Shown here: piece by piece, positions 51,701 to 58,114 of the stretch
How the letters are laid out: each line of letters starts with the position of its first letter
Numbering within the stretch: position 1 is the stretch's first letter
Source: Mytilus trossulus
Taxonomy: Eukaryota > Mollusca > Bivalvia > Mytilida > Mytilidae
Assembly (NCBI RefSeq): GCF_036588685.1
Contig: NC_086381.1
Coordinates: forward strand, 48,235,431 to 48,299,430
Direction: 5' to 3'
DNA: 64,000 nucleotides
Position numbers and translations under genes: made by a program
The notes under the pieces: model-generated
What the model was told of the DNA's origin: nothing
Seen by the model: the letters and a program-made list of their open reading frames with translations, nothing else
Databases searched by the model: none

Positions 51701-54700
51701 AACTTCTAAGTCGTGGAACGAACGCAGTGCAAACTTATATGGTCGTACTGCGAACTTGCATGGACGTGGTAAGGTCTTCATGGACGTGAAGGACGTGAAA
51801 TAATTTTGAACATGTTCAAAACAAACGTAGTGAGAACTTCCTGAGGATAAAACGCAGTAAAGACCTAATAAGAACGTACTGAGAACGGCTTGGTCGTAGT
51901 AAGGACGTAGAGGACACTAGTTATGAACCGTATGGACGTAGTACGGACGTGATAAATTTGAAAGCCGTCTTCACTGCGTTTTTACTACGTTCTTGGAGAC
52001 TGCACCAGGACCTTACTACGAGTGCTCTACGTCTTTACTACGATCTTTTAGAACTTGGTGATTTAGAGAAGTTTTCAACACGACCTCGCGAAGACTATTC
52101 TACGTTCTTATTACGTTCCTAAAGACCTTAGTACGTTCTTTGTACGACCTATCGGTATGCAGTACGTCTTTACCACGTCTGCGGTGCGTTTGCAGCAGGT
52201 TTGCATCGGATCTCTGTTACCCGTGTTGAATATGGTATATATAGGTTTTTTTTTTAAGACGGAATCATTTGTAATTGTACTGTTGAACGATGGAACAAGA
52301 TTTACTTCTACTTCATACATCATTACAAGGACAACAAGCTCTTCTTGATGCTCAAGTTGCGCTTTTCTGCTTCAGGATAAAAAGAAAACAAAGGAGACCC
52401 AGAACATGGTGGGTGCGTCCCTGGCTTACTCAGGAAAGAAGGCTTATGTTTGGCCACTATGATAGACTGATGCAGGAGTTGAGAATGGAGGATCAACAGT
52501 CGTTTTTCAACTTTCTGAGAATGCCGCCCGAGATGTTCGACGAAATATTGAATAGAGTAGGTCCCAGAATTCAAAGGAGAGATACCCGGCTTAGAAAAGC
52601 ATTGGAACCAGGCCTGAAGCTCGCTGTCACTATACGACACTTATCTTCTGGGGATAAATATCCAACTCTACAATACGACTTTAGAGTTGCCCGAAATACA
52701 ATTTCTATGTTTGTTCCCGAAGTCTGCCAAGCCATTGTAGACGAATATAAAGTCGAATCAATTTCTTGTCCCACCACAAAGCGCGAATGGCGTGATATTG
52801 CTGAAGAGTTCCAGCGAAAATGGAATGTTCCACATGCCTGTGGTGCTCTCGATGGCAAACATATAGCCATTAGATGTCCTTCAAATACAGGATCACTCTT
52901 TCATAATTACAAGGGATTTTTCTCAGTGGTTCTCCTTGCATTAGTTGACGCGGATTACTAGTTTTTGTGGATTGACATTGGTGGTTGTGGATCAATGTCT
53001 GATGCTCAGATCTACAACAATTCTGAACTTAAAGAGTGCTTGGAAGAAGAAACGATTGGCTTTCCAGACCCGGATCCAATGCCGAACGATGACAAAAATG
53101 TGCCATATTTCATTCTTGGAGATGACGCTTTTGGGTTGAGAACATATCTGATGAAGCCTTATTCTCAACGAGGCTTAACAGATGAACAATTGATAACTAA
53201 TTACAGAATATCGAGAGGAAGACGTGTGGTTGAAAACGCATTTGGTATACTGGCCCAACGATGGCAATTATTACTTACCACCATGATGCAGCAGCCAAAT
53301 GTAGTACGAAACATTGTCGAGTGTTGCGTTTGTCTGCACAATGTGATGAGACTACGATATCCAACACAACAGAACGCGCAACTTGACATGGAAAATGACC
53401 AGCATGACTTGATTCCGGGCTTATGGCGAGCGACCGCAAATATGTATGAAGTAAACATGGTAATTGGACCAAACAGAGACACCGTAGCTGCAAAGAAGCA
53501 AAGGGAATACCTTCGACTATATTTCAATAGTCAAGCTGGCTCAGTTCCTTGGCAAAACCGCATGATAAGTGCATAGTTGGTAACTGATGGAACAGTTTTG
53601 ATTTATAAAGAATCTGCACATGTATTACAAGGATATTTGAATTTTTGAATATATTATTACATTTATATATTTGGCTTTTGTGTTACTTGTCCTACGGGAG
53701 ACCTTGTCTAAAACAAAACTCGTATTCCAGAATTACAACTTGGCTTATCCTACTTTAAACGATCATTTTTAACTCTTCTGTTTTTTTCTTGTGGATAGAG
53801 TGTGGTCTCTCTGAAACTTACCCCATATCTGTTCTTTTTCATATTTGGTAGATTTTCTGTCAACTGACGCTTCGTCTTAATTTCTGTCAAGGATACATTT
53901 AAATCTTTGAAACTTATACATGTATCGGTACAGGTAAAAAGTTTACGAGATCGAAAAACTGAATTTTAGATGAAAAAGAAAACTAATACATAGGATTGTT
54001 ATCATAGGAAGTGAATCAGCACTTTCCGTAATATTGTAGTTTAAGAATCAAATTTATTAGCCTGCTAACAGTTAACAGCAGGATGGATTTGCATGATTGT
54101 TTATTGTGCGAGAATCTCATAAAACTTTCAAGGTTTATTTTGAAGCCTATATTTGGTCACAATCAACAAGCACATTTGAATAAAAGTAGAAACTTAAGTT
54201 TGAAAAAAGTTTTCTGGGTGAAAGCACATACAAAAAACATTTAACAATAACGACCCTCATTTTAGCTAGATGAACTGTAAATGTTTGATAAATCTGCATC
54301 TCAATCTCAAATGAGTGCCATCATTTATTTTTTCATAGGGTTGCCTCGTAAAAAAAAATATATATCGAGAGACACAATAGAGGTTTTTTCTCTGTGATGT
54401 ATTGTTTTCTGGTTGTCTCGCTTGTGAGAAAATTTTGGATGCTTGAAGTTTTTCTGCTACGTACAGTTTTGGTCAAAATATTAAATTTTATTATCAATCA
54501 AGTGACAGCTTTCATCCGATAATATGTAAAAAAGTATCTAACAAGTGATTACATTTATTTCAAAAATGCTGTAGCCCTCGTGCACAAACGAGTTTATGAT
54601 TAAAGTTACATTAGAATGACAGTCATACACAGAGTTTCTACAGGTTAAATCAGTTTAATTGTCATATTTGAAAAAAGACCAGTCCATGGTTATAAGCACA

Positions 54701-57700
54701 TTCCGTACCTTGAACAAACAACTAAAGTACATAACATATGTGATGCTAGCAACATTAAACACATACCACGCTATAAACAAGTAACATGAGCTCACAGCTG
54801 TGATTACAACCCAAAAAGTAAATTGAAACCAAAACTTCTTTCAACACAATACGTTGCACCATAAAAAAAATCAGGTATTAGTAAGAAACTGTTCAGAGAT
54901 GTCAGAGTCACTCATGTTGTACATTTGACAAACACTGCTCGACTCGCTAGACTTTGAAACCCCTCCTTGCAAAAAAATAGGATTCGATGTAGCGATCACG
55001 GAGGATGTTCGTGGCGGTGCCAGTTGCGTCAAAGGTTGCAGCTGCGTCAGTGGTTGCTGTCTTTGATGAGGAAATTGTTGAGACACCCAGTTGGCATCCT
55101 GTGACTGCCAGACGAAAACACTAGATGAAGGCTGACCTGGCCACTGCGACGGTTGAGGCTGCCACATAGCAGGACATCCCTGTGTCTGTCCCTGAAGAGA
55201 CTGTTGTGGCTGTCTGGCATTGGAGGGGATTGTTACTCCTGACATTTTGTGCATGAATTGTTGGTTCTTCCTCGGGTGTTGCTTCTTTTTCAGCAATTTC
55301 TCGCTGATTACATGCGGGTGTACTCCTACAAACTCCCGTTTTACTCTTTCTTCCGCGACCTCTAGCTGGCATGTTGCTGAATGAAATAAAAAATGCCCGT
55401 GAATTTTTCTGTTTTGTATGGAGTAGTTAAGACGTAACTAGAACCTACAGAGGTCGTTCTGCAAACTTTATGGACGTTGCAAGGACGTGGTTGGAACGTA
55501 GTGAAAACCTTATGGTCGTAGTAAGAACGTAGTGAACACCTGATGGTCGTAGTAAGAACGTAGTGAACACCTGATGGAAGTTATATAGACTTGACACGAA
55601 CCTAATAAACACTTGTTGAACGTGGTGCGGTCTTTGTAAGGACGTAGAAGGGTCGTGTTAGAGACCGAATAACGGTATTATCAATCGAATTTGAGCAAGT
55701 TTCTACTACGTTTAAAAAAAAAATTAAGACGTAGTGGAAACTTCATGGACTTTGTCTCAGTGTGACGGGGGTTTAACTGCGCTCATTCTGCGACCTCACT
55801 ACGCTTATCAAGATATTTATACGCCCATCACGTTCTCACTACGACCATACCACGATTTATCCGATTGCAACACGATCGTACCACTCTTCTCTTGCGATCA
55901 TTACACGTTCTCACCACGACTATACTACGTTCATACCGATCTTACCACGTTCTCAGCAATAATACCAAAAATCGTGTTCCATATCAATACAGTGCCATTC
56001 CTTCTATTTCTGATTAATACTTGGATTTCCCGGAAACAATACAGTCGTGCCACGAAAATCTACTAGAACACATGGGCTTGGTGGTAGGGTTGATTCAGAG
56101 ACAGAAAATGCTCCGATAGTTACATTGACGAACCCTGAGCAAGCAAATATGTCGGACCGACAAATACAACATGAATTGCAACCTATTCCTCGTCCATCAA
56201 GATCAAATGACGATATTTTAGTGAACGATAGTAAAGATGACACAGATGTGTGAATATAAAAAAAAATATCAGAAGAAGTGGTTTGATTGCCAATGAAACA
56301 ACTCTCCACAAGAGACCAGAATGACACAGAAATTAACAACTATAAGTCACTGTACGGCCTTCAACAATGAGCAAAGCCCATTCCACATAGGCCTCGAAAT
56401 GACAATGTAAAACAACTCATACGAGAAAACTAACGGCTTTACTTGTGTTAAAAAAAAAGAATGAAAAGCATATCTGTAACACATCAACAAATGACAATCA
56501 CTGATTTACAGGCTCCTGACTAGGGATAGGCACATACATACATAATGTTGCATGTTTGAGCAGTGACAGAAAACGGTCAAGAAGTCCTTATTACATACAG
56601 ACAAACAAAACCTAGAGAAAAATAATATAATTTATGTGAAAATGACAATAGGAATGAAAGTCGTAGTATGAACATAGTCAGGTCATATGAAGAGCGCGAC
56701 AAGGTCGTGCTGGAATTGTACTAAAGTCTTGAACAGCGTGATGTAAACGTGGTATAGTCGTAGTTGAAGCGTAGTTGGGTCGAGGTGAGAACGTGTTGGT
56801 CGTATTGAGGTCGTAATAACGTAGCTGTGAGATCGTAGCGCTGTCTCTCCGAATAGAATCACGCTCTCGCTTCGATGGTACAGCGACCTTTGCGTTCTTA
56901 CTACGATCTTACTGCGCTTTCACTACGCTTCTGCTACGACCTGATTTTGCCACGACCGCACCACGATTGTTTTGAACATGTTTGAAGTTGGCAAAGCTCA
57001 TCACCACGACCGTGATACGACCTTACTGCGACCTACACGATCGTACTACAATCATCATTTATATTAAGTAAATTTGATCGTAGTGCGATCGTGGCCTAGT
57101 GGGACTTTGGTATTATCACGTTATAATATAAAAAATAAGGAGATGTTGTATGATTGCCACTTAGACAACTACATGTACACATCAAAGTTCAAATGAAGTG
57201 GAGTTTTGGTGATAAACCAAATGTTGGCAGTACACGTAAAATGAAATATAAAGTTGAAGCACATGTTGTATTAACTGAAAATTGATACCATATGTATGTA
57301 TTTGAAATACTGGATTTGTTTGTCGCGATAATCATAATGTGATCATTTATCATTTTTAGTTCATATGTTTCTCTTATATTTAAAACACGGTGCAAAATGG
57401 TTTATATTTAAACATTGCCATAAAAACGGGAGGTTTGGCTTGCCACAAATCCAGATTCAACCCACCATTTTTTCTTAAAATGTCCTGTACCAAGTCAGGA
57501 AAATGGCCATTGTTATATTATAGTTCGTTTCTGTAATTGTTGCATCTAGTGTTGTGTTTCTGTTGTGTCGGTATTTCCTCTTATATTTAATGTGTTTCGT
57601 TCAGTTTTAGTTTGTAACCCGGGGTTGTTTTTCTTTCCTCAATCGATTTAAGAATTTCGAACAGCGGTAAACTACTGTTGCCTTTATTTATATAAAGTAG

Positions 57701-58114
57701 ATTTGAATACGATAAAAAGTAAATATGTTGATGGGTTTTTTTTCTAAATGTGTGTCTTTAATTTGTAGGATGAAAAGACTACAATCGACTTCTTCCCAAA
57801 ATCAAATCGTTGTTGATGGTAAAAATGTAGTGTATGCGCAAGTTGATCGGTCAAGGAATCAAGATAAAACCATCGATGAAGCAACAGGAAAATCTCCAGT
57901 AGAAGATACATATGATCACATGGATCATCGTTGTATGAGTCAGGTGACGCCCAAAGAGGAAAGCAATTATGATACGATGTCCAAAGTCGGGATTGTGGAG
58001 GAAAATGACTACAGCCATACAAATGAGACTGACAGGGAAAGACAGTGCTTTGTTGACGCTTCGTCGGAATACAGTCATGTTACCGTAGTTGCAAAACCGG
58101 AAAACAGAGAATAA
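15676..58114 (+). CDS. Receptor gene B: signal peptide, CTLD split by WSC, second CTLD, TM, tyrosine-rich tail (470 aa)
   Basis: Nine exons (15676-15745, 30296-30466, 33811-33929, 35052-35211, 36775-36891, 39807-39983, 49913-50086, 50656-50734, 57769-58114) join by GT-AG introns into 1413 nt with no internal stop. Approximate residues are: signal peptide 1-23, CTLD-1 front half 24-80, WSC 81-173, CTLD-1 rear half 174-212, CTLD-2 213-305, stalk 306-330, transmembrane 331-355, tail 356-470. The WSC has all eight expected cysteines. Known: WSC and CTLD modules commonly bind glycans, and ITIM and YxxM motifs recruit SH2 proteins. Inferred: a surface glycan or microbe receptor with inhibitory or PI3K-linked signalling. 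Intron 1 is about 14.5 kb and intron 6 about 9.9 kb, both swollen by mobile elements, yet every phase agrees, so the gene appears intact. Confidence 0.88.
15801..16712 (+). other. Gene B intron 1, nothing recognised
   Basis: AT-rich; the open frame at 16449-16667 has no supporting features. Confidence 0.4.
16713..17010 (+). pseudogene. Decayed duplicate of gene B promoter and exon 1
   Basis: This region parallels 15495-15800: 'gtatttgccact', 'gatttttaatatt', 'cgacttcctcatt', then an exon-like piece whose start (ATGAATATTTTCATG) runs into TAA where gene B continues its signal peptide, followed by a matching 'ctttcatttcttaca' downstream of the donor site. The donor GT is altered to 'aaagtgagt'. 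It looks like a dead copy of a receptor 5' end. Confidence 0.65.
17505..17665. mobile_element. Foldback element centred on 'gaagcggaagcgcttc'
   Basis: Arms 17510-17568 and 17574-17640 are imperfect reverse complements (ggcgttgac ... atgaagcg / cgcttcat ... gtcaacgc), forming a palindrome of about 130-150 bp. Non-coding, MITE-like. Confidence 0.65.
18146..18265 (+). repeat. 'aatacgccagacgcgcgttt' repeat
   Basis: The block 'ataatttaatacgccagac', 'cataagactcatcagtgac' recurs at 37136, 37494 and 38308. It is a short dispersed mussel repeat, non-coding. Confidence 0.8.
18546..18735 (+). repeat. 'aaatcacaaaaatactgaac' repeat copy
   Basis: Second copy of the 2348-2515 family, here followed by 'atggtgggttaaacctggtt'. 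Confidence 0.75.
18736..20039 (+). other. Gene B intron 1, nothing recognised
   Basis: AT-rich; the open frame 19474-19731 is hydrophobic by composition with no splice or domain support. Confidence 0.4.
20040..20212 (-). repeat. 'gaaagataccaaaggg' repeat, reverse copy
   Basis: Reverse copy ending 'gctatctttcgcctctc', diverged. Confidence 0.7.
20453..21840 (+). repeat. Segmental duplicate of gene B 5' flank
   Basis: The order of matching blocks is the same as in 12853-15360, for example 'ccaaacagacatccaacatt', 'tttcgttttctattccgtat' and 'aacacatgatcgtt'. The copy is shorter, with internal deletions. No intact signal-peptide exon follows it, so it is likely a remnant of a lost array unit or a local duplication. 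Confidence 0.7.
21841..22569 (+). other. Gene B intron 1, nothing recognised
   Basis: AT-rich; no exon-1-like signal peptide was found despite the upstream duplicate. Confidence 0.4.
22570..22795 (-). repeat. 'gaaagataccaaaggg' repeat, reverse copy
   Basis: Reverse copy, recognised by 'gtgtgccacatgtgg', 'cttttgtttgtc' and the 'tatttttcgtccctctt' end. Confidence 0.75.
22940..23140 (-). repeat. Mussel 'gagacaactctcc' repeat variant, reverse copy
   Basis: The copy carries 'gttcggtgtgagccaaagct', 'gtgttgaaggccgtaca' and 'ggagagttgtc', ending 'caccacatcttcctatat'. A sister copy lies at 62078-62262. The large inverted-repeat transposon at 23137 begins at its end. Confidence 0.75.
23146..23265. 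repeat. Left terminal inverted repeat with nested palindromes
   Basis: Contains GTTAGCGGCAATAAGTGAAA followed by several 'ggcattaagctt / aagcttaatgcc' and 'cctaggcaataagc' units, each able to pair with the next. It pairs with 29510-29663. Confidence 0.75.
23605..24020 (-). other. Intron inside the transposase relic
   Basis: On the minus strand a GTAAGT donor at 24020 follows DAMQR, and TTTTTCAG ends at 23605 just before the KCYVCEKD block. Splicing would join the integrase core to its zinc-binding tail. The intron holds the foldback element 23779-23902. Confidence 0.6.
23779..23902. mobile_element. 124-bp palindromic MITE
   Basis: Ends AGCCCTTTCACAAAAA and its inverse TTTTGTGAAAAGGGCT. The arms 'atcttaagtg' and 'cacttaagat' extend the palindrome nearly to the centre. 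Inserted in the transposase intron. Confidence 0.75.
25314..26692 (+). repeat. 'agctcacctggcc' long repeat, two internal units
   Basis: Starts with a hairpin (GCTCACCTGGCC / GGCCATGTGAGC), then a (GTC)n tract, then two units of about 490 bp each beginning near 'cttctcctctgaaactactg' (25427 and 25929), and ends 'aggtgagcgattcaggctct' with a second hairpin. It is the same family as 30492-32868. Short open frames within it are not genes. Confidence 0.8.
26820..26990. repeat. Array of 'ttattacttgtacaa' palindromic motifs
   Basis: At least six copies of a motif built on ATTACTTGTAC and its complement GTACAAGTAAT occur in 170 bp, with another near 29390. They lie inside the 6.5 kb transposon and could be subterminal binding sites. 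Confidence 0.65.
27313..27500 (+). repeat. 'aaatcacaaaaatactgaac' repeat copy
   Basis: Third copy of this family, nearly identical to 2348-2515 in its core. Confidence 0.75.
27612..28405 (+). repeat. Three-copy tandem repeat, unit about 260-280 bp
   Basis: Units start at 27612, 27891 and 28150 with AACAATTTAACAGGACACA and share 'gtgtctgacgtcagaaaaa', 'gtcacataaatttgtcg' and 'gtatgtaagaataaattac'. The first unit is slightly longer. Non-coding. Confidence 0.85.
29510..29663. repeat. Right terminal inverted repeat with nested palindromes
   Basis: Mirror of 23146-23265, ending in TTATTGCCGCTAAC. It contains repeated 'aagcttaatgcct' and 'aggtaataagctt' units, plus an inner duplicate 'tttcacttattgcc' at 29498. 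Confidence 0.75.
30296..30466 (+). CDS. Gene B exon 2: N-terminal half of CTLD 1
   Basis: This 171-nt phase 1-1 exon lies between TTTGTAG and GTAAGT. It encodes TWFQARQKC and MWTGDSARYLPWVEY and matches gene A exon 2 over its whole length. It starts directly after the signal peptide. Confidence 0.9.
30492..32868 (+). repeat. 'agctcacctggcc' long repeat, four internal units
   Basis: Starts with the hairpin 'agctcaccaggcc...ggccaagtgagc', then a GC-rich (GGCGTCC)n tract at 30538-30612, then four units of about 490-540 bp each beginning near 'ttctcctctgaaactac' (30630, 31170, 31675, 32170), and ends 'aaggtgagcgacacaggctc'. A short 'taccaggattataatttta' piece near 30850 suggests an inserted or captured fragment of another repeat. 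Confidence 0.8.
32869..33810 (+). other. Gene B intron 2, no supported feature
   Basis: Contains an open stretch of about 57 codons near 33203-33383 (see findings), not supported as an exon. Otherwise AT-rich. Confidence 0.4.
33811..33929 (+). CDS. Gene B exon 3: first half of WSC domain
   Basis: This 119-nt exon (phase 1 to 0) encodes GCYGL at its start and LKECLLHCKQSSFIGLK at its end, containing three of the eight WSC cysteines. Acceptor TTTATAAG, donor GTAAAT. Confidence 0.88.
34268..34535 (+). repeat. Mussel 'gagacaactctcc' repeat
   Basis: Forward copy beginning AATGTGGTATGATTGCCAAT and containing 'accgtacggccttcaacaa' and 'cggagcc'-type blocks. Open frames on both strands here are repeat sequence. 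Confidence 0.8.
34745..34895 (+). repeat. Diverged 'gaaagataccaaaggg'-type repeat
   Basis: Has 'ggcgaaagacattgaatg', 'actgacaacactatggg' and 'atacaaaactaaagattgag', resembling the second half of the 1055 family. Confidence 0.5.
35052..35211 (+). CDS. Gene B exon 4: second half of WSC domain
   Basis: This 160-nt exon (phase 0 to 1) begins SNCVCLHYL and continues with KCNLYPAPCQGD and AFCG, giving the CxC pair and three further cysteines of the WSC fold. Together exons 3 and 4 form a phase 1-1 module. Acceptor TTTTCTAAG, donor GTATAA. Confidence 0.88.
35415..35485 (+). pseudogene. Relic of a second WSC exon 4
   Basis: About 70 bp downstream of exon 4 align with the gene A exon 4 remnant (acgacagaccct...tttggatgcatttt...tatcaa). 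The FCG cysteine codon is TAT and an in-frame TAA stands where SIY should be, with no donor. It is a dead duplicate of a WSC exon. Confidence 0.6.
35735..36305 (+). repeat. 'gagaatggaaatggggaatg' repeat, diverged
   Basis: Shares 'aggctcctgacttgggac', 'aaagatgcggcg' and 'cctctagccaatgtagaa' with the 3' end of the Penelope-like element at 42320, so it is probably a truncated relative. The open frame 35689-35883 is part of it. Confidence 0.65.
36305..36774 (+). other. Gene B intron 4 end, no supported feature
   Basis: A short cysteine-containing frame at 36409-36490 is discussed under rejected items. Otherwise nothing is recognised. Confidence 0.4.
36775..36891 (+). CDS. Gene B exon 5: C-terminal half of CTLD 1
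   Basis: This 117-nt phase 1-1 exon lies between CAACAG and GTGAGT. It encodes DDGNCLAVDG, HNCTAKYFQICLN, a three-cysteine pattern like the last third of a CTLD and like exon 7. NVT and NCT are potential N-glycosylation sites. No counterpart was found in gene A. Confidence 0.85.
37136..37330 (+). repeat. 'aatacgccagacgcgcgttt' repeat copy
   Basis: Diverged copy ('acgccagacgcacaatttgc'). Confidence 0.75.
37494..37700 (+). repeat. 'aatacgccagacgcgcgttt' repeat copy
   Basis: Second copy in this intron, well preserved at its start. Confidence 0.8.
37745..38200 (+). repeat. 'cagtagtatactgctgttc' repeat
   Basis: Forward copy of the family seen reversed at 10668-11425; it includes 'gacaagtaccgtgacacgtc' and ends in the 'tggtgggtttaacctggtt' block. 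Confidence 0.8.
38308..38480 (+). repeat. 'aatacgccagacgcgcgttt' repeat copy
   Basis: Third copy in gene B intron 5, flanking the 37745 repeat on its other side. Confidence 0.75.
38546..38820 (+). repeat. 'gagaatggaaatggggaatg' repeat
   Basis: Begins GAATGGAAATGGGGAATGTA and runs to 'caaaaatgcggcggg'. It matches the terminal 300 bp of the Penelope-like element, so it is likely a solitary end of that family. Confidence 0.75.
38821..39806 (+). other. Gene B intron 5 end, nothing recognised
   Basis: AT-rich sequence leading to the exon 6 acceptor. Confidence 0.4.
39807..39983 (+). CDS. Gene B exon 6: N-terminal half of CTLD 2
   Basis: This 177-nt phase 1-1 exon lies between CTTACAG and GTAAGT. 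It encodes KTWIDSFNICQPSYMLSRY and GTYWLSDTRRWIHGT and is strongly similar to gene A exon 6. NKT and NFT are potential N-glycosylation sites. Confidence 0.9.
39984..41047 (+). other. Gene B intron 6 start, nothing recognised
   Basis: No repeat or exon could be identified. Confidence 0.4.
41048..41060. repeat. LINE target-site duplication, left copy
   Basis: AAATGTATTGAGT here is identical to 48589-48601 and brackets the LINE exactly. Confidence 0.8.
41170..42319 (-). pseudogene. LINE reverse transcriptase, C-terminal part
   Basis: Contains KDRTCIDQ, motif A (INFVDIEKAFDSLD), GVKQGCMLSPSLFLLAID, and the FADD catalytic motif (LDFADDN), then a tail beginning SIVNIEGGTKKCTDADVKSHLG. The frame changes several times. 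The open frame at 41743-42096 carries the palm motifs. Confidence 0.8.
43157..44223 (-). pseudogene. Penelope-like reverse transcriptase
   Basis: Two open pieces (44223-43882 and 43567-43157) are joined by a frame-shifted middle. The first holds MYWLPKLNKTPYKYRFI and FDFSTLYTTLP. The middle holds QVIGIPMG, after which one base is missing before the expected TNCAP. The second starts at the YLDD box (LDDVLAINN) and has CPFLDLDIYI and FHKLVKTFTKFYHRYKDI. These are conserved PLE RT features. Confidence 0.8.
45380..45960 (-). pseudogene. N-terminal zinc-finger and GIY-YIG region of the Penelope-like element
   Basis: The open frame 45955-45752 ends GYPSIDKCHAKK and a stop. Downstream, CPRLSTKYTV and, after further stops, KCGIQYVGETGRYLSKR, QEHLYRF and KKHNHPF follow the pattern of GIY-YIG homing-type endonucleases (IxYVGxTxxxLxxRxxEH). 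The first GIY element is degenerate. Confidence 0.65.
46306..46771 (-). pseudogene. LINE reverse transcriptase, N-terminal part
   Basis: Contains QIARWAEYFNELPNR, PSKVKIKQV and, after frame changes, WNEGHLIKLQKKGNL and KNYRGIALL, which are the usual linker and first RT motifs of LINE ORF2. Confidence 0.75.
47290..48094 (-). pseudogene. LINE APE endonuclease domain
   Basis: Endonuclease motifs appear in order: GSWNVRTMYQSGKA, ILGLSETR, IQCYAPTNNADENDKD, VLMGDFNAKIGN and IDHFC. A stop replaces tryptophan after SETR and a frame change follows before the piece starting FATGETIFYSG, so the domain is broken. It resembles CFDP2-like proteins, themselves LINE-derived. Confidence 0.85.
48589..48601. 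repeat. LINE target-site duplication, right copy
   Basis: Identical to 41048-41060. Confidence 0.8.
48602..49912 (+). other. Gene B intron 6 end, nothing recognised
   Basis: AT-rich sequence; no feature supported. Confidence 0.4.
49913..50086 (+). CDS. Gene B exon 7: C-terminal half of CTLD 2 plus stalk
   Basis: This 174-nt phase 1-1 exon lies between ATAATTAG and A|GTAAAT. It encodes EFCIAARVKEDGHLERF, RCETKLHGLCE and a charged, Ser/Asp-rich stalk leading to the membrane exon. Confidence 0.9.
50087..50655 (+). other. Gene B intron 7, nothing recognised
   Basis: Short AT-rich intron between the stalk and transmembrane exons. Confidence 0.5.
50656..50734 (+). CDS. Gene B exon 8: transmembrane helix
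   Basis: This 79-nt exon (phase 1 to 2) encodes about 25 hydrophobic residues from VLLISVIAATSLVI onward, ending FCIR. It has the same length and phases as gene A exon 8 and a similar sequence. Confidence 0.9.
52290..53576 (+). pseudogene. HARBI1-like (PIF/Harbinger) transposase with one internal stop
   Basis: One frame of 429 codons is broken only by TAG at 52959-52961, between VDADY and FLWIDIG. DDE residues are in context: CGALDGKHIAI (first D), FILGDDAFGL (second D) and RRVVENAFGIL (E). The N-terminal part has FLRMPPEMFDEIL and TIRHLSSGDKY, typical of the helix-rich region of HARBI1. Length agrees with family members. It is very close to intact, so the copy is recent or the stop is a late mutation. 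Confidence 0.88.
54871..55372 (-). pseudogene. Harbinger accessory protein remnant
   Basis: On the minus strand a start MPARGRGRKSKTG with a basic N-terminus opens one frame, and a second frame continues from about 55230 with a Gln/Pro/Ser-rich stretch (WQPQPSQWPGQPSSSVF) to a stop at 54871. Harbinger elements usually encode a Myb/SANT-like DNA-binding partner on the opposite strand. No such domain is visible here, so it has been deleted or was never in this copy. Confidence 0.5.
56045..56253 (+). pseudogene. Accessory-type short frame of the outer element
   Basis: Encodes 68 residues starting MPRKSTRTHGLGGRVDSE and ending in an acidic stretch, following GTC-like 'acaatacagtcgtgcc'. A near-identical start (MPPKSTRTRGRGGRG then stop) lies at 51412. 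This is the basic N-terminus seen in the inner element too, so it is probably a remnant of the Harbinger accessory gene. Confidence 0.45.
56272..56540 (+). repeat. Mussel 'gagacaactctcc' repeat
   Basis: Forward copy inserted in the outer element, with 'gtacggccttcaacaatgag' and 'gaaaactaacggc'. Confidence 0.8.
57415..57695 (-). repeat. 'cagcggtaaactactgttgcc' repeat copy
   Basis: Reverse-type copy like 10668-11425, ending AGCGGTAAACTACTGTTGCC just before gene B exon 9. Confidence 0.8.
57769..58114 (+). CDS. Gene B exon 9: cytoplasmic tail with ITIM-like and YxxM sites
   Basis: The exon starts after TTAATTTGTAG in phase 2 and ends at TAA 58112-58114, giving residues 356-470. Tyrosine sites are Y378 (VVYAQV) and Y457 (SEYSHV), both matching the ITIM pattern; Y404 (TYDHM) and Y423 (NYDTM), both YxxM; and Y437 (DYSHT). 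The tail is polar and acidic with no catalytic domain. A possible AATAAA poly(A) signal lies near 58778. The ESNYD block is shared with gene A, but the residues after the tyrosine differ (TM here, IL in A). Confidence 0.9.

Larger units (their letters stand above)
51630..55772. mobile_element. PIF/Harbinger transposon (inner, 4.1 kb)
   Basis: Terminal inverted repeats are CCCCCGTCACACTAGACCAA at the left and, in reverse complement, CCCCCGTCACACTGAGACAA at the right. The bases TTA flank both ends, matching the 3-bp TWA target duplication known for Harbinger. The element carries a HARBI1-like transposase on + (52290-53576) and a degenerate accessory frame on - (54871-55372), the usual two-gene layout of this superfamily. 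Confidence 0.8.
50990..57113. mobile_element. Outer Harbinger-like element with TIRs, host of nested insertions
   Basis: The left end (CCCCAGTCACACTAGACCAC) and right end (reverse complement CCAAAGTCCCACTAGGCCAC) are inverted repeats. Both arms are packed with 'tacga/cacga' motifs. The left arm occurs twice (50998 and 51470), each with a short start MPPKSTRTRG or its remains. No transposase of its own was seen. The region is richer in G+C than the surrounding intron. It lies wholly inside gene B intron 8. Confidence 0.65.

Noticed and set aside
53201..53527. 108-codon minus-strand frame under the Harbinger transposase
   Set aside because: It is the antisense shadow of the transposase coding frame.
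57725..58114. Reading the gene B tail as a separate gene starting at 57725
   Set aside because: The same reasoning applies: the TTTGTAG acceptor at 57768 and matching phase to the transmembrane exon make it exon 9.
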